DNA of 64,000 nucleotides from JAAYDI01 sp052034005 (GCA_052034005.1 JBPOJB010000033.1:1-64000), one strand, 5' to 3'. Positions 26,268-37,035 are shown, counted from the first letter of the stretch. The notes: a model not told the origin generated them from the letters alone. Program-made: numbers and translations.

Positions 26268-26641
26268 ACGGCTCAACCGCTACAACCGACCGACTACCGA
26301 AAGTATTGGCTGGGTTGCGTTTAGGCGGCGGCGCGCTGCTCGACCGGCCGTCGGCCCGCTGTAAATGGTTTGTATCTCGGCATTAAGCCGCTCGTCGCTG
26401 GCCGGTCGGCCGTTTTCCCCATTCTTCGCAGGCCTCTGATTTTATCTTCAGTTCGTTGACAGCAGCAAAACAGCGAAATTATACTGAGTGGACCGATTGT
26501 CGCTTTATGTCCTTTAGCTGTCGTTGTTTGGGTGCATAGGGCCAGTTTGCATCCCGTACCCACCTCATCGGATCGAATTGGCCGCCGTAGGGTGCAGTCC
26601 ACATTCGTGGCAGGTCGGATTGTTGTAAGGGAAACCGTGCT
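26268..26641. other. Intergenic region with inverted repeat and long 5' leader
   Basis: Arms CGACCGGCC (26341-26349) and GGCCGGTCG (26400-26408) enclose a 50-base loop that can itself form CGGC-attaa-GCCG, and are followed by GCCGTTTTCCCC. This could end the lnt transcript. Downstream of the promoter at 26456 lies a leader of about 150 bases with no short ORF or recognised riboswitch. Confidence 0.4.
26456..26485 (+). promoter_or_regulatory. Strong sigma-70-type promoter
   Basis: TTGACA at 26456-26461 (full consensus) and TATACT at 26480-26485 (5 of 6) are 18 bases apart, in a locally AT-rich stretch. The next gene starts at 26642, so the transcript would carry a leader of about 150 bases. 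Confidence 0.75.
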
Positions 26642-27520
26642 ATGACACTGCTGGGGAAGGTCTTTACTGGGCTCATTCTCGTGATGAGTGTGCTATTCTT
26701 GGGATTGGCGATCTCCGTATACGCCACCCACGTGAATTGGCGCAAGGTCGTGTCGAATCCGAGTCCCGCGGCGGGTGAGCAGCCTGGTCTGGAGCAGCAG
26801 CTCAAGAGGCAGCAGGACGTCAATCAGCAGCTCAAGGACCAGCAGCAGAATTTGCTGGCGGCCATCGCGCTGGAGCAGTCGGCGCGTCGTTTTGCGCTGG
26901 CCGGCTTGGAAACCAAGTTGAAGGCGCGTTCGGACGAATTGGAGCGTGTTCAGCAGGAGCTGGCGACGTTGACCAACACGGAGGGCGTGACGGCCGGCGC
27001 GTTGGTCGCCGCCCAGACCGAGCTGACGAACGTGATGAACGAAGTCAAGACGCTGCGCGATACGGTTCGCGACGCGCAGAAGGATGTCGATGCCCAGTTC
27101 GCCGTCGTGGTGAAGGTCACGGATGAACTGAACCAGGCCAAGCGGATCAAGGCGGACCTCGAGAGTCGGCAGGGGCCGCTCGTCGAGGCGGTGGCGGCGA
27201 TGCGGGAGGCGCTGGGCAAGATGGGCGTCGGCGTGGACGTTGAGCAGGACGGCACGGTCCGCACCGATGTGGACCGCATTCCGCCGATGGTCAACGGCAT
27301 CGTGATCAACGTCGGCGACAAGAACCTGATCGAGATTTCGATCGGCTCGGACGACGGCATCCTGAAGGAGCACGAGTTGTATGTCTACCGTGACGACTCG
27401 TTCCTGGGCAAGGTGAGGATCATCAAGACGTCGCCCGACCGCGCCGTGGCGGAGATCATTCCGGGATTCAAGAGAGGCACAATTAGGAAGGGTGACCGTG
27501 TCGCAACGAAACTCAGCTAG
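26642..27520 (+). CDS. Membrane-anchored coiled-coil protein of unknown function
   Basis: A 292-residue protein. A single N-terminal membrane segment (LGKVFTGLILVMSVLFLGLA) is followed by a long heptad-rich coiled coil (about 50-195, many Q, L, A, K, E). A C-terminal beta-rich domain has GIVINVGDKNLIEISIGSDD and LYVYRDDSFLGKVRIIKTSP. The latter resembles the MreC/barrel-sandwich style of small domain, but I cannot name the family. Orientation outward from the membrane is expected. It has its own consensus promoter and overlaps the next small membrane gene. Confidence 0.75.
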   Translation: MTLLGKVFTGLILVMSVLFLGLAISVYATHVNWRKVVSNPSPAAGEQPGLEQQLKRQQDVNQQLKDQQQNLLAAIALEQSARRFALAGLETKLKARSDELERVQQELATLTNTEGVTAGALVAAQTELTNVMNEVKTLRDTVRDAQKDVDAQFAVVVKVTDELNQAKRIKADLESRQGPLVEAVAAMREALGKMGVGVDVEQDGTVRTDVDRIPPMVNGIVINVGDKNLIEISIGSDDGILKEHELYVYRDDSFLGKVRIIKTSPDRAVAEIIPGFKRGTIRKGDRVATKLS

Positions 27521-27743
27521 TAACCGAACCGAGGGAGTCGTTCAGAAGCAGCCGCTGAACGTCTACACCGTGATGTTGATCGTGGCGTTCTGTGCGATTT
27601 CCCTGGCCTGCTTGTTGCTCTACCTGGAGCTCCGCCGGTGGGGCAGTTTCCCCTGGTGGAAGCCCGCATCGGGCGGCGGCGCCATTTCGTACCAGCTGCC
27701 GGACGACGGGCCCCCCGGGCCGTGGCCGACCCGGCTGGCGTAG
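27498..27743 (+). CDS. Small single-pass membrane protein
   Basis: About 81 residues from GTG 27498 (or GTG 27492), overlapping the end of the preceding coiled-coil gene by some 20 bases. One hydrophobic helix, YTVMLIVAFCAISLACLLLY, is followed by a W-rich, P/G-rich tail. No family is recognised. The overlap argues for co-translation and a shared complex with the preceding protein. Confidence 0.65.
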   Translation: MSQRNSASNRTEGVVQKQPLNVYTVMLIVAFCAISLACLLLYLELRRWGSFPWWKPASGGGAISYQLPDDGPPGPWPTRLA

Positions 27744-27944
27744 ACGGAGCCCTTTCCGCTCTCTCTTTTCGCTCTGTGACTCGCACCGCGCCCGGGCGGC
27801 CGACCTGTCCGTTTCTCGGTGCGCGGGCCTCGGGTGGTACCCTGGCGATCCGGGTCGGCGGCCGGCCGCGTGGCGGGCGGGGCCTGGGCCTCGGTTTCCC
27901 CTGCAAATGGCTTAGTAGCAACGCTTTGCGCCCGTTTGGTCCGA

Positions 27945-27973
27945 TTGTCGCCGCGCGGCCGAAATGATAAACT
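27945..27973 (+). promoter_or_regulatory. Candidate promoter for gyrA
   Basis: TTGTCG at 27945-27950 and TAAACT at 27968-27973 have a 17-base spacer. They lie about 40 bases before the GTG start of gyrA. Both boxes match consensus at 4 of 6 positions. Confidence 0.4.
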
Positions 27974-28015
27974 CACGGCTTATCGCTCCGTGCGTTTGTC
28001 AGAAAGGACGCCCTG

Positions 28016-30697
28016 GTGTCTTCCGATTCAATTCCGCCCGATGACGCATCTGAGTCCAGTCCCGCACCCGACCAGGAGGCCCGTCAGGACGACGCGGGTC
28101 AAGCGGGCGACAACGGCCGCGAGAACCTGGTCGATTTGCCCATCGAGGACGAGCTCAAACAGAGCTACCTGACGTACGCCATGAGCGTGATTGTCAGCCG
28201 CGCGTTGCCGGACGTGCGTGACGGGCTCAAGCCGTCCCAGCGCCGCATTCTGGTGGCCATGAACGATCTGAACCTGGGGCCCGGCTCCGCTCGGATCAAA
28301 TGCGCCAAGATCTCGGGCGACACGAGCGGCAACTATCATCCGCACGGCGAGGCCGTGATCTATCCGACGCTGGTGCGGATGGCTCAAGAGTGGAACATGA
28401 ACCACGTCTTGATCGACAAGCAGGGGAACTTCGGCTCGATCGCCGGCCTGCCGCCGGCCGCCATGCGGTACACCGAAGCGCGGCTCTCGCCCGTCGCCGC
28501 GCTGATGCTGGAAGACCTGAAACTGGACACGGTGGACTACGTTCCGACCTATGACGAGAGCCGCACAGAGCCCACGGTGCTCCCGTCGAAGTTCCCCAAC
28601 CTGCTGGTCAACGGCGCCACGGGCATTGCGGTCGGCATGGCCACATCGATCCCGCCGCACAACCTGCGCGAGATCTGCGACGCGCTGATTCGGGTCATCG
28701 ACGATCCGGACGTCACGATCGACGAGCTGATGGAGGTGGTCGAAGGGCCCGATTTCCCGACGGGCGGCGTGATCTGCGGCCGCAGCGGGATCCGGCGCGC
28801 GTTCTACACGGGTCGGGGCACGATCGTCGTCCGGGCGCGGGCGCGGATCGAAGAGCAGGCGAAGGGGCGTGCCCGGATCGTCGTCTCGGAGATCCCCTAC
28901 CAGCAGTTCCGCGACCGGGTGATCAAGAGCATCGCGGACCTGGTGAACGACGGCCGGATCAAAGGCATCTCGGGGATCCGCGACGAGAGCGATCTCAAGG
29001 AGCCGGTGCGGCTGGTGATCGACATCAAGCGGGACGCGGACCCCGAAGTCGTGCTCAATCAGCTCTACGAGTTCTCGCCGCTGCAGGACTCCTTCTCGCT
29101 GATCCATCTCGCCCTGGTCGACGGCAAGCCGCGCGAGCTGAACTTCAAGGAGTTGCTCGAGGAGTTCATCCGCCACCGGGTCGTGGTGATTCGCCGCCGC
29201 ACGCAGTTCCTGCTGGCCAAGGCGCGGCGGCGCAAGCATACGGTGGAAGGCCTCCTGCTGGCGCTGGCCAATATCGACGAGATCATCCGGATCATTCGCG
29301 CCTCCCACACCCAGGCGGAGGCGAAGACCGGCCTGATGGGCGTCACCTGCCCGGCCGCCATGATGCAGCGCGCGTTGGGCGAAGCGGGGTATCGGGTCTT
29401 CGTGGAAGAGCGCGGCGAGGCCGACGCCTATTCGCTCACGGCCGTCCAGGCGGACGCCATCCTCCGGATGACGCTCGGCCAGCTGGTGAACCTGGAACAG
29501 GAACGGCTGGCCGAGGAACACCGGGGCCTGCTCGAGGAGATCACCGGTCACCTGGAACTGCTCGCCGACGTGAGACACATCCGGGCGGTCATCAAAGATG
29601 ACCTGCGCGAGATCAAGCGCAAGTTCGGCCAGGATCGGCGCACGGAGATCAGCGGTGAGGAGATCGGCAGCATCGACCTGGAGGACCTGATCAAGGAAGA
29701 GACGATGGTGGTGTCGATCAGCCATCGCGGCTACATCAAGCGGACGGCCGTGAGTGTCTATCGTGCCCAGCGCCGCGGCGGCAAGGGGCTCAAGGGCGCC
29801 AGCACCGAGGAGGAGGATCCGATCGAGCACGTGTTCGCGGCCAGTACGCACGACTACCTGCTGTTCTTCACCAACAAGGGCCGCGTCTACTGGCAGAAGG
29901 TGTACGAGCTGCCCGACCTGAGCCGCGAGAGCCGCGGCCGGGCTGTGGTCAACCTGCTGAACCTCGCCCCGGACGAGAAGATCGCCGACTGCCTGTCGGT
30001 GCCCAATTTCGACCTGCCCGGCCACTTCCTGATGAAGGCGACGCGCAAAGGGCTGGTCAAGAAGACGCCCCTGGACCAATACAGCCGGCCCAAGCGGGGC
30101 GGTATCATCGCCATCAAGTTGCGCGACGACGATGAGCTGGTGGATGTCGTGGTCACCAAGCCGGGCGACGAAGTGGTGTTGGCCACCGCCACCGGCATGG
30201 CCATCCGGTTCCCCGAGTCCGACGCCCGCCCGATGGGGCGCAACACGTCGGGCGTCAAAGGGGTCACGCTCCAGGGCGATGACGAACTGGTCGGCATGGT
30301 CGTGGCCGATCCCGCGGCGACGCTGCTGACCGCCTGCGAAAACGGGTTCGGCAAGCGGACCCCGTTCGGGATCGGTTCGCCCAGCGAGGAGGACGCGGAG
30401 GAGGAGGCCGGGTCGGCGGCCCGCTATCGCACGCAACACCGTGGCGGCAAGGGGCTGCGCGACATCAAGACGACCGAGCGCAACGGGCGCGTGATCGGGA
30501 TCGCGCGCGTCTCGGACGACGATGAAGTCATGATGATGACGGCGCGAGGCAAGATCCAGCGCGTGGCGGCCAGCGAGATCAGCGTCATCGGCCGCAACAC
30601 GCAGGGCGTGCGGATCATGACGCTCGATGACGACGACATGCTGGCGGCCATCGTCCGCGTGCCACAAGAGGAAGTATCCGACGGCGATCTGAGCTGA
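28016..30697 (+). CDS. gyrA: DNA gyrase subunit A
   Basis: An 893-residue type IIA topoisomerase subunit. The breakage-reunion domain opens with SYLTYAMSVIVSRALPDVRD. The catalytic tyrosine is in AAMRYTEARLSP (about residue 151), and the GyrA box QRRGGKG near residue 585 marks the beta-pinwheel that wraps DNA and distinguishes it from ParC. The quinolone-determining segment reads HPHGEAVIYPTLVRMAQ, with Ala and Pro where E. coli has Ser83 and Asp87. A charged insert EEDAEEEAGS lies within the C-terminal domain. GTG 28016 gives an acidic N-terminal tail of about 40 residues. gyrB is not in the window. Confidence 0.97.
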   Translation: MSSDSIPPDDASESSPAPDQEARQDDAGQAGDNGRENLVDLPIEDELKQSYLTYAMSVIVSRALPDVRDGLKPSQRRILVAMNDLNLGPGSARIKCAKISGDTSGNYHPHGEAVIYPTLVRMAQEWNMNHVLIDKQGNFGSIAGLPPAAMRYTEARLSPVAALMLEDLKLDTVDYVPTYDESRTEPTVLPSKFPNLLVNGATGIAVGMATSIPPHNLREICDALIRVIDDPDVTIDELMEVVEGPDFPTGGVICGRSGIRRAFYTGRGTIVVRARARIEEQAKGRARIVVSEIPYQQFRDRVIKSIADLVNDGRIKGISGIRDESDLKEPVRLVIDIKRDADPEVVLNQLYEFSPLQDSFSLIHLALVDGKPRELNFKELLEEFIRHRVVVIRRRTQFLLAKARRRKHTVEGLLLALANIDEIIRIIRASHTQAEAKTGLMGVTCPAAMMQRALGEAGYRVFVEERGEADAYSLTAVQADAILRMTLGQLVNLEQERLAEEHRGLLEEITGHLELLADVRHIRAVIKDDLREIKRKFGQDRRTEISGEEIGSIDLEDLIKEETMVVSISHRGYIKRTAVSVYRAQRRGGKGLKGASTEEEDPIEHVFAASTHDYLLFFTNKGRVYWQKVYELPDLSRESRGRAVVNLLNLAPDEKIADCLSVPNFDLPGHFLMKATRKGLVKKTPLDQYSRPKRGGIIAIKLRDDDELVDVVVTKPGDEVVLATATGMAIRFPESDARPMGRNTSGVKGVTLQGDDELVGMVVADPAATLLTACENGFGKRTPFGIGSPSEEDAEEEAGSAARYRTQHRGGKGLRDIKTTERNGRVIGIARVSDDDEVMMMTARGKIQRVAASEISVIGRNTQGVRIMTLDDDDMLAAIVRVPQEEVSDGDLS

Positions 30698-30720
30698 CCC
30701 TTGGCGATAGGAGACCGTGC

Positions 30721-31692
30721 GTGACCAAGCGAGCACTCATCACTGGCATTACGGGGCAGGATGGTGCCTATCTGGCCGAGTTCCTGTTGCAGCGCGGATA
30801 TGCGGTCCATGGCATGGTGCGCCGGTCCAGCTCGGAGAACTTCGAACGCATCAGCCACCTGCATGACAAGATCCAACTGCACCAGGCCGACTTGCTGGAC
30901 CAGCTGTCCATCGTGCGGCTGGTCGACGCCGTCCGCCCCCACCACCTGTACAACCTGGCCGCCATGAGCTTCGTACCGACCAGTTTCGAGCAGCCGCTGC
31001 TCACCGGTGAATTCACCGGCCTGGGAGTCACTCGCGTGCTCGAGGCGGTCCGGACCGTCGATCGGTCGATCCGCGTGTATCAGGCGAGCAGCAGCGAGAT
31101 GTTCGGGTCGGTGCGGGAGGAGCCGCAGCGCGAGACGACCCCCTTCTGGCCGCGGAGCCCGTACGGGGTGGCGAAAGTCTACGGGTACTGGATCACGGTC
31201 AACTACCGGGAGAGCTACGACCTTTTCGCGTGCAACGGGATCCTGTTCAATCACGAGAGCCCGCTGCGCGGCAAGGAGTTCGTCACGCGGAAGATCACCG
31301 ACGCGGTGGCGCGGATCAAGCTCGGTGTCCAGAAGAAGCTCAAACTCGGCAACCTCGATGCCCTGCGCGACTGGGGGTTCGCCGGCGACTACGTGCGCGC
31401 CATGTGGATGATGCTCGATCACGACACGCCGGACGACTACGTCATCGCCACCGGCGAGAAGCACTCGGTGCGCGAGTTCGCCCAGATCGCGTTCCAACAC
31501 GTGGGCCTGGACTGGCAGGACCACGTGGAAGTCGATCCCCGGTTCCTGCGACCCGCGGAAGTGACCACGCTGTGCGGCGATTGCACCAAGGCCAGGCAGA
31601 CTTTGGGCTGGGAGCCGCAAGTGCCGTTCGAGGATCTGGTGCGGATGATGGTCGACGCCGACCTGAATCGCGTCAAGAAGGAAATCGCGTGA
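30721..31692 (+). CDS. gmd: GDP-mannose 4,6-dehydratase
   Basis: A 323-residue short-chain dehydrogenase-type enzyme converting GDP-D-mannose to GDP-4-keto-6-deoxymannose. The cofactor motif is GITGQDGAYLAEFLLQRGY, the specificity segment is VHGMVRRSSSENFERI, and the catalytic Y-x3-K is in SPYGVAKVYGYW. Substrate residues appear in GILFNHESPLRGKEFVTRKI. GTG 30721 is the start. It ends in a four-base overlap with the reductase gene, so the pair is one pathway unit. Confidence 0.95.
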   Translation: MTKRALITGITGQDGAYLAEFLLQRGYAVHGMVRRSSSENFERISHLHDKIQLHQADLLDQLSIVRLVDAVRPHHLYNLAAMSFVPTSFEQPLLTGEFTGLGVTRVLEAVRTVDRSIRVYQASSSEMFGSVREEPQRETTPFWPRSPYGVAKVYGYWITVNYRESYDLFACNGILFNHESPLRGKEFVTRKITDAVARIKLGVQKKLKLGNLDALRDWGFAGDYVRAMWMMLDHDTPDDYVIATGEKHSVREFAQIAFQHVGLDWQDHVEVDPRFLRPAEVTTLCGDCTKARQTLGWEPQVPFEDLVRMMVDADLNRVKKEIA

Positions 31693-32627
31693 GAGCGCTG
31701 ATCACGGGGATCACGGGATTCGCCGGACAATACCTGGCGGAACACCTGCTGGACCACGGTGACGAGGTCGTCGGATCGACCTACCGGGAATCCTGGCATC
31801 GCGACGCGGCACCGGCGCTGCAGCAACAGGTGCCGCTCATCGAGTGGAACCTGGCCGAGCCGACCCCGCCGGCCGTGCACCGGCAAGTGCACCAGTGGGC
31901 CGTCGACCAGATCTTCCACCTGGCCGCGATCAGCGTCCCGGGCGAGTGTGGAGGCGGGGAACCTTCGCCGCTGGCCTCCGCGGTGAACGTCGGCGGCACC
32001 CGCGCCGTGCTCGAATTGGCCCACACCCTCTCCCCGCCGCCGCGCGTCCTGGTCGTCAGCAGCTCGCATGTCTACGCGCCCGTGTCGGACCAGCGCCCGC
32101 GCGTCGCCGAGGATGCGCCGCTGGGGCCGACCGGCGCCTACGGGATCACGAAACTCCGCGGTGAACAGCTTTGCCGCGAGGCCGCGGACCAAGGCCTGGA
32201 TGTGATCGTCGCGCGGGCCTTCCAGCACGCCGGGCCGCGCCAGCTCCCCAAGTTCATGTTGCCCGAATGGGTTGAGCAGTTCGTGCGGCCCGGCTCCGAA
32301 CCGATCCGCGTCGTCACGCTCGACAGCCATAACGATCTGAGCGACGTACGCGACGTCGTGCGCGCCTACCGCGACCTGCTGGCCTGCCCGCACACCCGGG
32401 GGACCTATAACGTGGGTAGCGGTATTAGCGTTCGTAGCGGCGAGATCTTCGATCGCCTCGTCGAACTCACCGGACGCCGCACAGGCGTCATCCAGCTGAG
32501 CCCGGGACCCCGATATCACCCGATTGCCGATATCACACGCATCACGACCGACACGGGTTGGATACCCCGCGTCCCCCTCCAACAGACGCTTCGCGACACG
32601 CTGTCCTATTTCCAAGCCCTGGGATAG
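31689..32627 (+). CDS. GDP-4-keto-6-deoxymannose reductase-like SDR
   Basis: A 312-residue extended short-chain dehydrogenase from GTG 31689. It has GITGFAGQYLAEHLLDHGDE, the Ser in VLVVSSSHVY and Y-x3-K in GAYGITKLRGE. DLSDVRDVVRAYRDL with YNVGSGISVRSGEIFDRL is typical of RMD/NDP-sugar epimerases. Following gmd directly, it most likely reduces the 4-keto sugar to GDP-D-rhamnose or its C4 epimer GDP-6-deoxy-D-talose. A GDP-fucose synthase is less likely, since the GMER-specific pattern is not seen. Confidence 0.87.
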   Translation: MRALITGITGFAGQYLAEHLLDHGDEVVGSTYRESWHRDAAPALQQQVPLIEWNLAEPTPPAVHRQVHQWAVDQIFHLAAISVPGECGGGEPSPLASAVNVGGTRAVLELAHTLSPPPRVLVVSSSHVYAPVSDQRPRVAEDAPLGPTGAYGITKLRGEQLCREAADQGLDVIVARAFQHAGPRQLPKFMLPEWVEQFVRPGSEPIRVVTLDSHNDLSDVRDVVRAYRDLLACPHTRGTYNVGSGISVRSGEIFDRLVELTGRRTGVIQLSPGPRYHPIADITRITTDTGWIPRVPLQQTLRDTLSYFQALG

Positions 32628-32733
32628 CCCTCCAGCCTGGCGACCGCGCGCTCGGCGCGCAGCCCGCCCAGCCGGCCCCGGCCACACCCGCCGCGCGGCC
32701 GGAATGTGCAATACTTGGTCGGAGGAAACGCCC

Positions 32734-34062
<1,329 letters not shown>

Positions 34063-34160
34063 ATCCGTCGGCCCCATCGCCCCGCGATGCCTCGATCGCC
34101 CGCACCCGCCCGGCTAGGAGCGGAGAATGCCGAAGGGGCGAGCGGAGAGCGATGAGCAGC

Positions 34161-34224
34161 GAGTGCAGAGTGCAGAACAGGGAGTGCAGAGTGCAGAAGG
34201 GAGGAGGAGTGCGGAGTGCAGAAC
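34161..34224 (+). repeat. Short purine-rich direct-repeat array upstream of cutA
   Basis: Three near copies of the unit GAGTGCAGAGTGCAGAA (the last degenerate, GAGTGCGGAGTGCAGAA) separated by short purine-rich spacers. The same unit recurs downstream of cutA at 34727-34830. The strand is strongly G/A-biased. Confidence 0.85.
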
Positions 34225-34306
34225 GGGGCGTCGATACAATAGGTCTGGCGGTTTCCTGAACTAAGGTGCTTTTCTTGCGGCGCCGCGAGCGCCGGGCGGG
34301 CGTGCG

Positions 34307-34636
34307 ATGGATACAGCAATCCAGATCGTGACGACAACGGACAGCCAACAGCTTGCGCTGGCGATCGCGAGGGATCTCGTAGAGAACCGATTAGCTGCCT
34401 GCGTACAGGTAAGCGGCCCGATGACCAGCGTGTACCGCTGGGAAGGACAGATCGAAACGGCCACCGAGTGGACTTGTACGATCAAGACGGTTGGCGACTT
34501 GTACCGCGTCGTGGAGTCGCGCATTCGGCAGCTGCATACCTACCAGGTCCCAGAGATCGTCGCGCTACCGCTGGTCGACGGAAGCGCGGACTACCTGGCT
34601 TGGCTGCGCCAGGAGGTGACAAACATCCAGCCGTAA
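34307..34636 (+). CDS. cutA: CutA1-family protein
   Basis: A 109-residue protein with the CutA1 trimeric fold. It has IQIVTTTDSQQLALAIARDL, NRLAACVQVSGPMTSVYRWE, EWTCTIKTV, RQLHTYQVPEIVALPL and DYLAWLRQEV. The family is linked to divalent-metal tolerance but the biochemical role is unsettled. ATG 34307 was chosen because it leads straight into the fold. The gene is bracketed by two arrays of the same short repeat, which is unusual for an ordinary housekeeping gene. Confidence 0.93.
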   Translation: MDTAIQIVTTTDSQQLALAIARDLVENRLAACVQVSGPMTSVYRWEGQIETATEWTCTIKTVGDLYRVVESRIRQLHTYQVPEIVALPLVDGSADYLAWLRQEVTNIQP

Positions 34637-34726
34637 CGGCCGCCGGGGAGCCGACCGGAGCAGGTGCGCGACGGGCAGCAAGTGCGGAGGGAAGAAGGAG
34701 GAGTCTAGGAGGGAAGAAGGGAAGAG

Positions 34727-34830
34727 GAGTGCAGAGTGCAGAACAAGGAGTGCAGAGTGCAGAAGGGAGAGGAGTGCAGAGTGCAGAACAAGGAGTGCAG
34801 AGTGCAGAAGGGAGAGGAGTGCAGGAGGGA
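34727..34830 (+). repeat. Tandem direct-repeat array downstream of cutA
   Basis: Two copies of a 45-base composite unit, each made of GGAGTGCAGAGTGCAGAA plus CAA and GGAGTGCAGAGTGCAGAA plus GGGAGA. A truncated GGAGTGCAGGAGGG follows. Four full core copies are present, almost identical to those at 34161-34224. No open frame of protein character runs through it. Confidence 0.9.
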
Positions 34831-34947
34831 GGAACAACAAAAAGGGCTGGAAACTGGCCCCCTGCAGCGGTATGCTGAACGAGTGCGTTGACGCGCGCCG
34901 TCCGAGATGGTGGGAGCAGAACGTTCGGCCGTAGGCGGTCCTGTCCC

Positions 34948-37035
34948 ATGTCGTTCGACCCTTATCACCAATGGCTTGGCATTCCACCGGAGGAGCAGCC
35001 GGCCGATCACTACCGGTTGCTCGGCATCCGCCGGTTCGAGCAGGATGCGAACGTGATTGAGACGTCGGCCGAGCGTCAGTTGTTGCTGCTCAAGACGCGT
35101 CAGAACGGGCCGCACGGCAAACTGACGCAACAGCTGATGAATGAGGTTACCTCAGCGCGGCTCTGCCTGCTGGACGTGCGACGGAAAGCCGAGTACGACG
35201 CGCAGTTGCGTCAGCGCGCCGACAGCCCAACGCCAGCCCAGTCGCTCGACAGCCAGCCGCGCATGAGCGAACCGGCCGGTCCGATGATCTTGACGGTCGA
35301 GCACGACATGCCGCTGCCGGACGAGCCGTGGTTGGACGAGCCGCTGCCGGACGAGCCGTGGTCGGATGCCGCGCCCGGCGCCTCATGGTCATCACCCCTG
35401 TACCCTGCGGCGCCGTTGAAAGCGCGGGCGAAGGGCAGCCGCGATCGCTCGAGGGAATGGGAGGGCGCGCGGCGGCTTTCCGCCGGTTGGCGGCTGGTGC
35501 TTGGTGGAGCGGTCACGACAGCCTTGTTGTCGCTCGCGCTCCTCGGGCTGTCCCGACTCACGGGCAAGGGCGGGAGTGACAATATATTGGCCGACACGGA
35601 TCCGGTCGCGAAGTCCGACGGCGAGGGGAATAGCTCGGCACCGGTGCGGCCACCGCCCGCCCCGCCCGGCGCTCCACCTCAACCGCCCCAACCGCCGGTT
35701 CCGGCGGGCCCCGGCACCACGCCGGGGGTCGCTGATCCGCCGATCGTGGCGGCACGCGTGCCAGGACCAGGCAGCGCTTTGCAGAGCGTGGACCTGCGAG
35801 ACAACGAGCCATACCGCCCGGACCCACAGCCAGCCGGCGGCCCTGCTGACGGGAACCGTTACGGTTTTAGTCCGGGCCGACACGCTGCCGAGGAACCGAA
35901 CGTGTCGCGGGTGTCGCAACCGGTCGCCGGCCCCGATGGCCCGCCGATCGAGTTTGATCTGTCGGCGGCCATTGCGGCCGGGGGGCCCGAAAACATCCTG
36001 TTGACAGATCAGTTGCCGACCCTTGACGCCTCGTGGCAGCTCCTGCTGGAGGACTATTCATCGCCGACGGGTACTTCGCGGTTCTCGGTCGGCGTCGTGG
36101 AGGCCGCGGGGCATGCGGTACGCTGGCCGGTGGTCGACCGGGCCGTGGCGGTGCCTGTCGAGCCGGGCGGCGCGTCGCGCGAGCCGGGCGGCGCGGAAGC
36201 GGCGCTGTTGGCCCACCTGGAAACCGGACCTGCCGGGCTGTTCGTGAAGTTCTCAGCTTCCGCGAGCCCGGAGTTGATTGAGCAGTTCAGTTTCTGCATG
36301 CTGGTCTTCCGCAAGGCGACGGCGGCGCATCGCATCCAGCTGCGAACGCGCGAGCGGATGCCGCCTGTGGAGATCAAGTTTGAGAAGGCCAAGGAGACCA
36401 TCGTCTTGGGCGGCTTGCCGATGGTCGGCATGGTGGCGAGGGACCGCGTCCTGTTGGAAGTCTTGCACGTCGACACGCGCGGGGCCGCGCCACCGACCGC
36501 CTGGCAGCCAACAGGCGTGAACCAGGAGTTGACGATCCCACTGGACAGTCAGCAAGAATGTGAATTGAGGATCACGCTCTCGGACGCCGACGGGCAGTAT
36601 AGCCTCGCGGTGCTGCCCCGCTACCTGTCGAGCGATCGCCGTCAGCAGCTGGTGGCCACCGAGGTCAGGAAGGACCTGGCTCGCCAGCAGTCCCGGTTGA
36701 CCAGGAGCCAGAAAGAGATGGCGGGCGCGCAGGAGGATCTGTTGGCAATCGCGCGGAAGCTGGATGGCCTGAGCCTCGTAACGCCGAGCTCGAACCAGGA
36801 GGCGGCGGCGCTGCGCGTTCAGATGGCTCAGCTCCAGCAGATGGCAGCGAGTGCGACATCGAAGGCGCGCCGGCTTTCCGAAGTGTGCCCGAAGCTGGAG
36901 CAGACGATCGAGCGGACGCAACGCGTCCTGGCGTTGGTTGATCAATTGTCCGGCGGTTCCGGACTCCATTTCCGTGTGCTGGCCCGGGGCGAGCTGGGTG
37001 ATCTGGTGCTCTTGCAGGCCGCGTCGGACCAATAG
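34948..37035 (+). CDS. Planctomycete membrane protein with degenerate J-domain-like N-terminus
   Basis: A 695-residue protein. Residues 1-90 (PYHQWLGIPPEEQPADHYRL, then AERQLLLLKTRQNG and ARLCLLDVRRKAEYDAQLR) match the J-like module common in Planctomycetota. The HPD tripeptide that stimulates Hsp70 is missing. The repeated LPDEPW follows, then a membrane segment at about 182-203 (WRLVLGGAVTTALLSLALLG), a proline-rich linker (about 225-330) and a beta-rich region. The C-terminus has a coiled coil near LARQQSRLTRSQKEMAGAQE. ATG 34948 starts right at MSFDPYHQ. It heads a four-gene unit ending in an Hsp70. Confidence 0.8.
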   Translation: MSFDPYHQWLGIPPEEQPADHYRLLGIRRFEQDANVIETSAERQLLLLKTRQNGPHGKLTQQLMNEVTSARLCLLDVRRKAEYDAQLRQRADSPTPAQSLDSQPRMSEPAGPMILTVEHDMPLPDEPWLDEPLPDEPWSDAAPGASWSSPLYPAAPLKARAKGSRDRSREWEGARRLSAGWRLVLGGAVTTALLSLALLGLSRLTGKGGSDNILADTDPVAKSDGEGNSSAPVRPPPAPPGAPPQPPQPPVPAGPGTTPGVADPPIVAARVPGPGSALQSVDLRDNEPYRPDPQPAGGPADGNRYGFSPGRHAAEEPNVSRVSQPVAGPDGPPIEFDLSAAIAAGGPENILLTDQLPTLDASWQLLLEDYSSPTGTSRFSVGVVEAAGHAVRWPVVDRAVAVPVEPGGASREPGGAEAALLAHLETGPAGLFVKFSASASPELIEQFSFCMLVFRKATAAHRIQLRTRERMPPVEIKFEKAKETIVLGGLPMVGMVARDRVLLEVLHVDTRGAAPPTAWQPTGVNQELTIPLDSQQECELRITLSDADGQYSLAVLPRYLSSDRRQQLVATEVRKDLARQQSRLTRSQKEMAGAQEDLLAIARKLDGLSLVTPSSNQEAAALRVQMAQLQQMAASATSKARRLSEVCPKLEQTIERTQRVLALVDQLSGGSGLHFRVLARGELGDLVLLQAASDQ

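Noticed and set aside
28028..30736. 902-codon open frame antisense to gyrA
   Set aside because: It is the shadow of a GC-rich coding frame; its translation is rich in H, R, D, V and lacks any domain, while the plus strand is a complete GyrA.
34140..34840. Possible CRISPR array around cutA
   Set aside because: Units are directly adjacent or separated by only a few purine bases, with no spacers of 30 bases and no cas genes.
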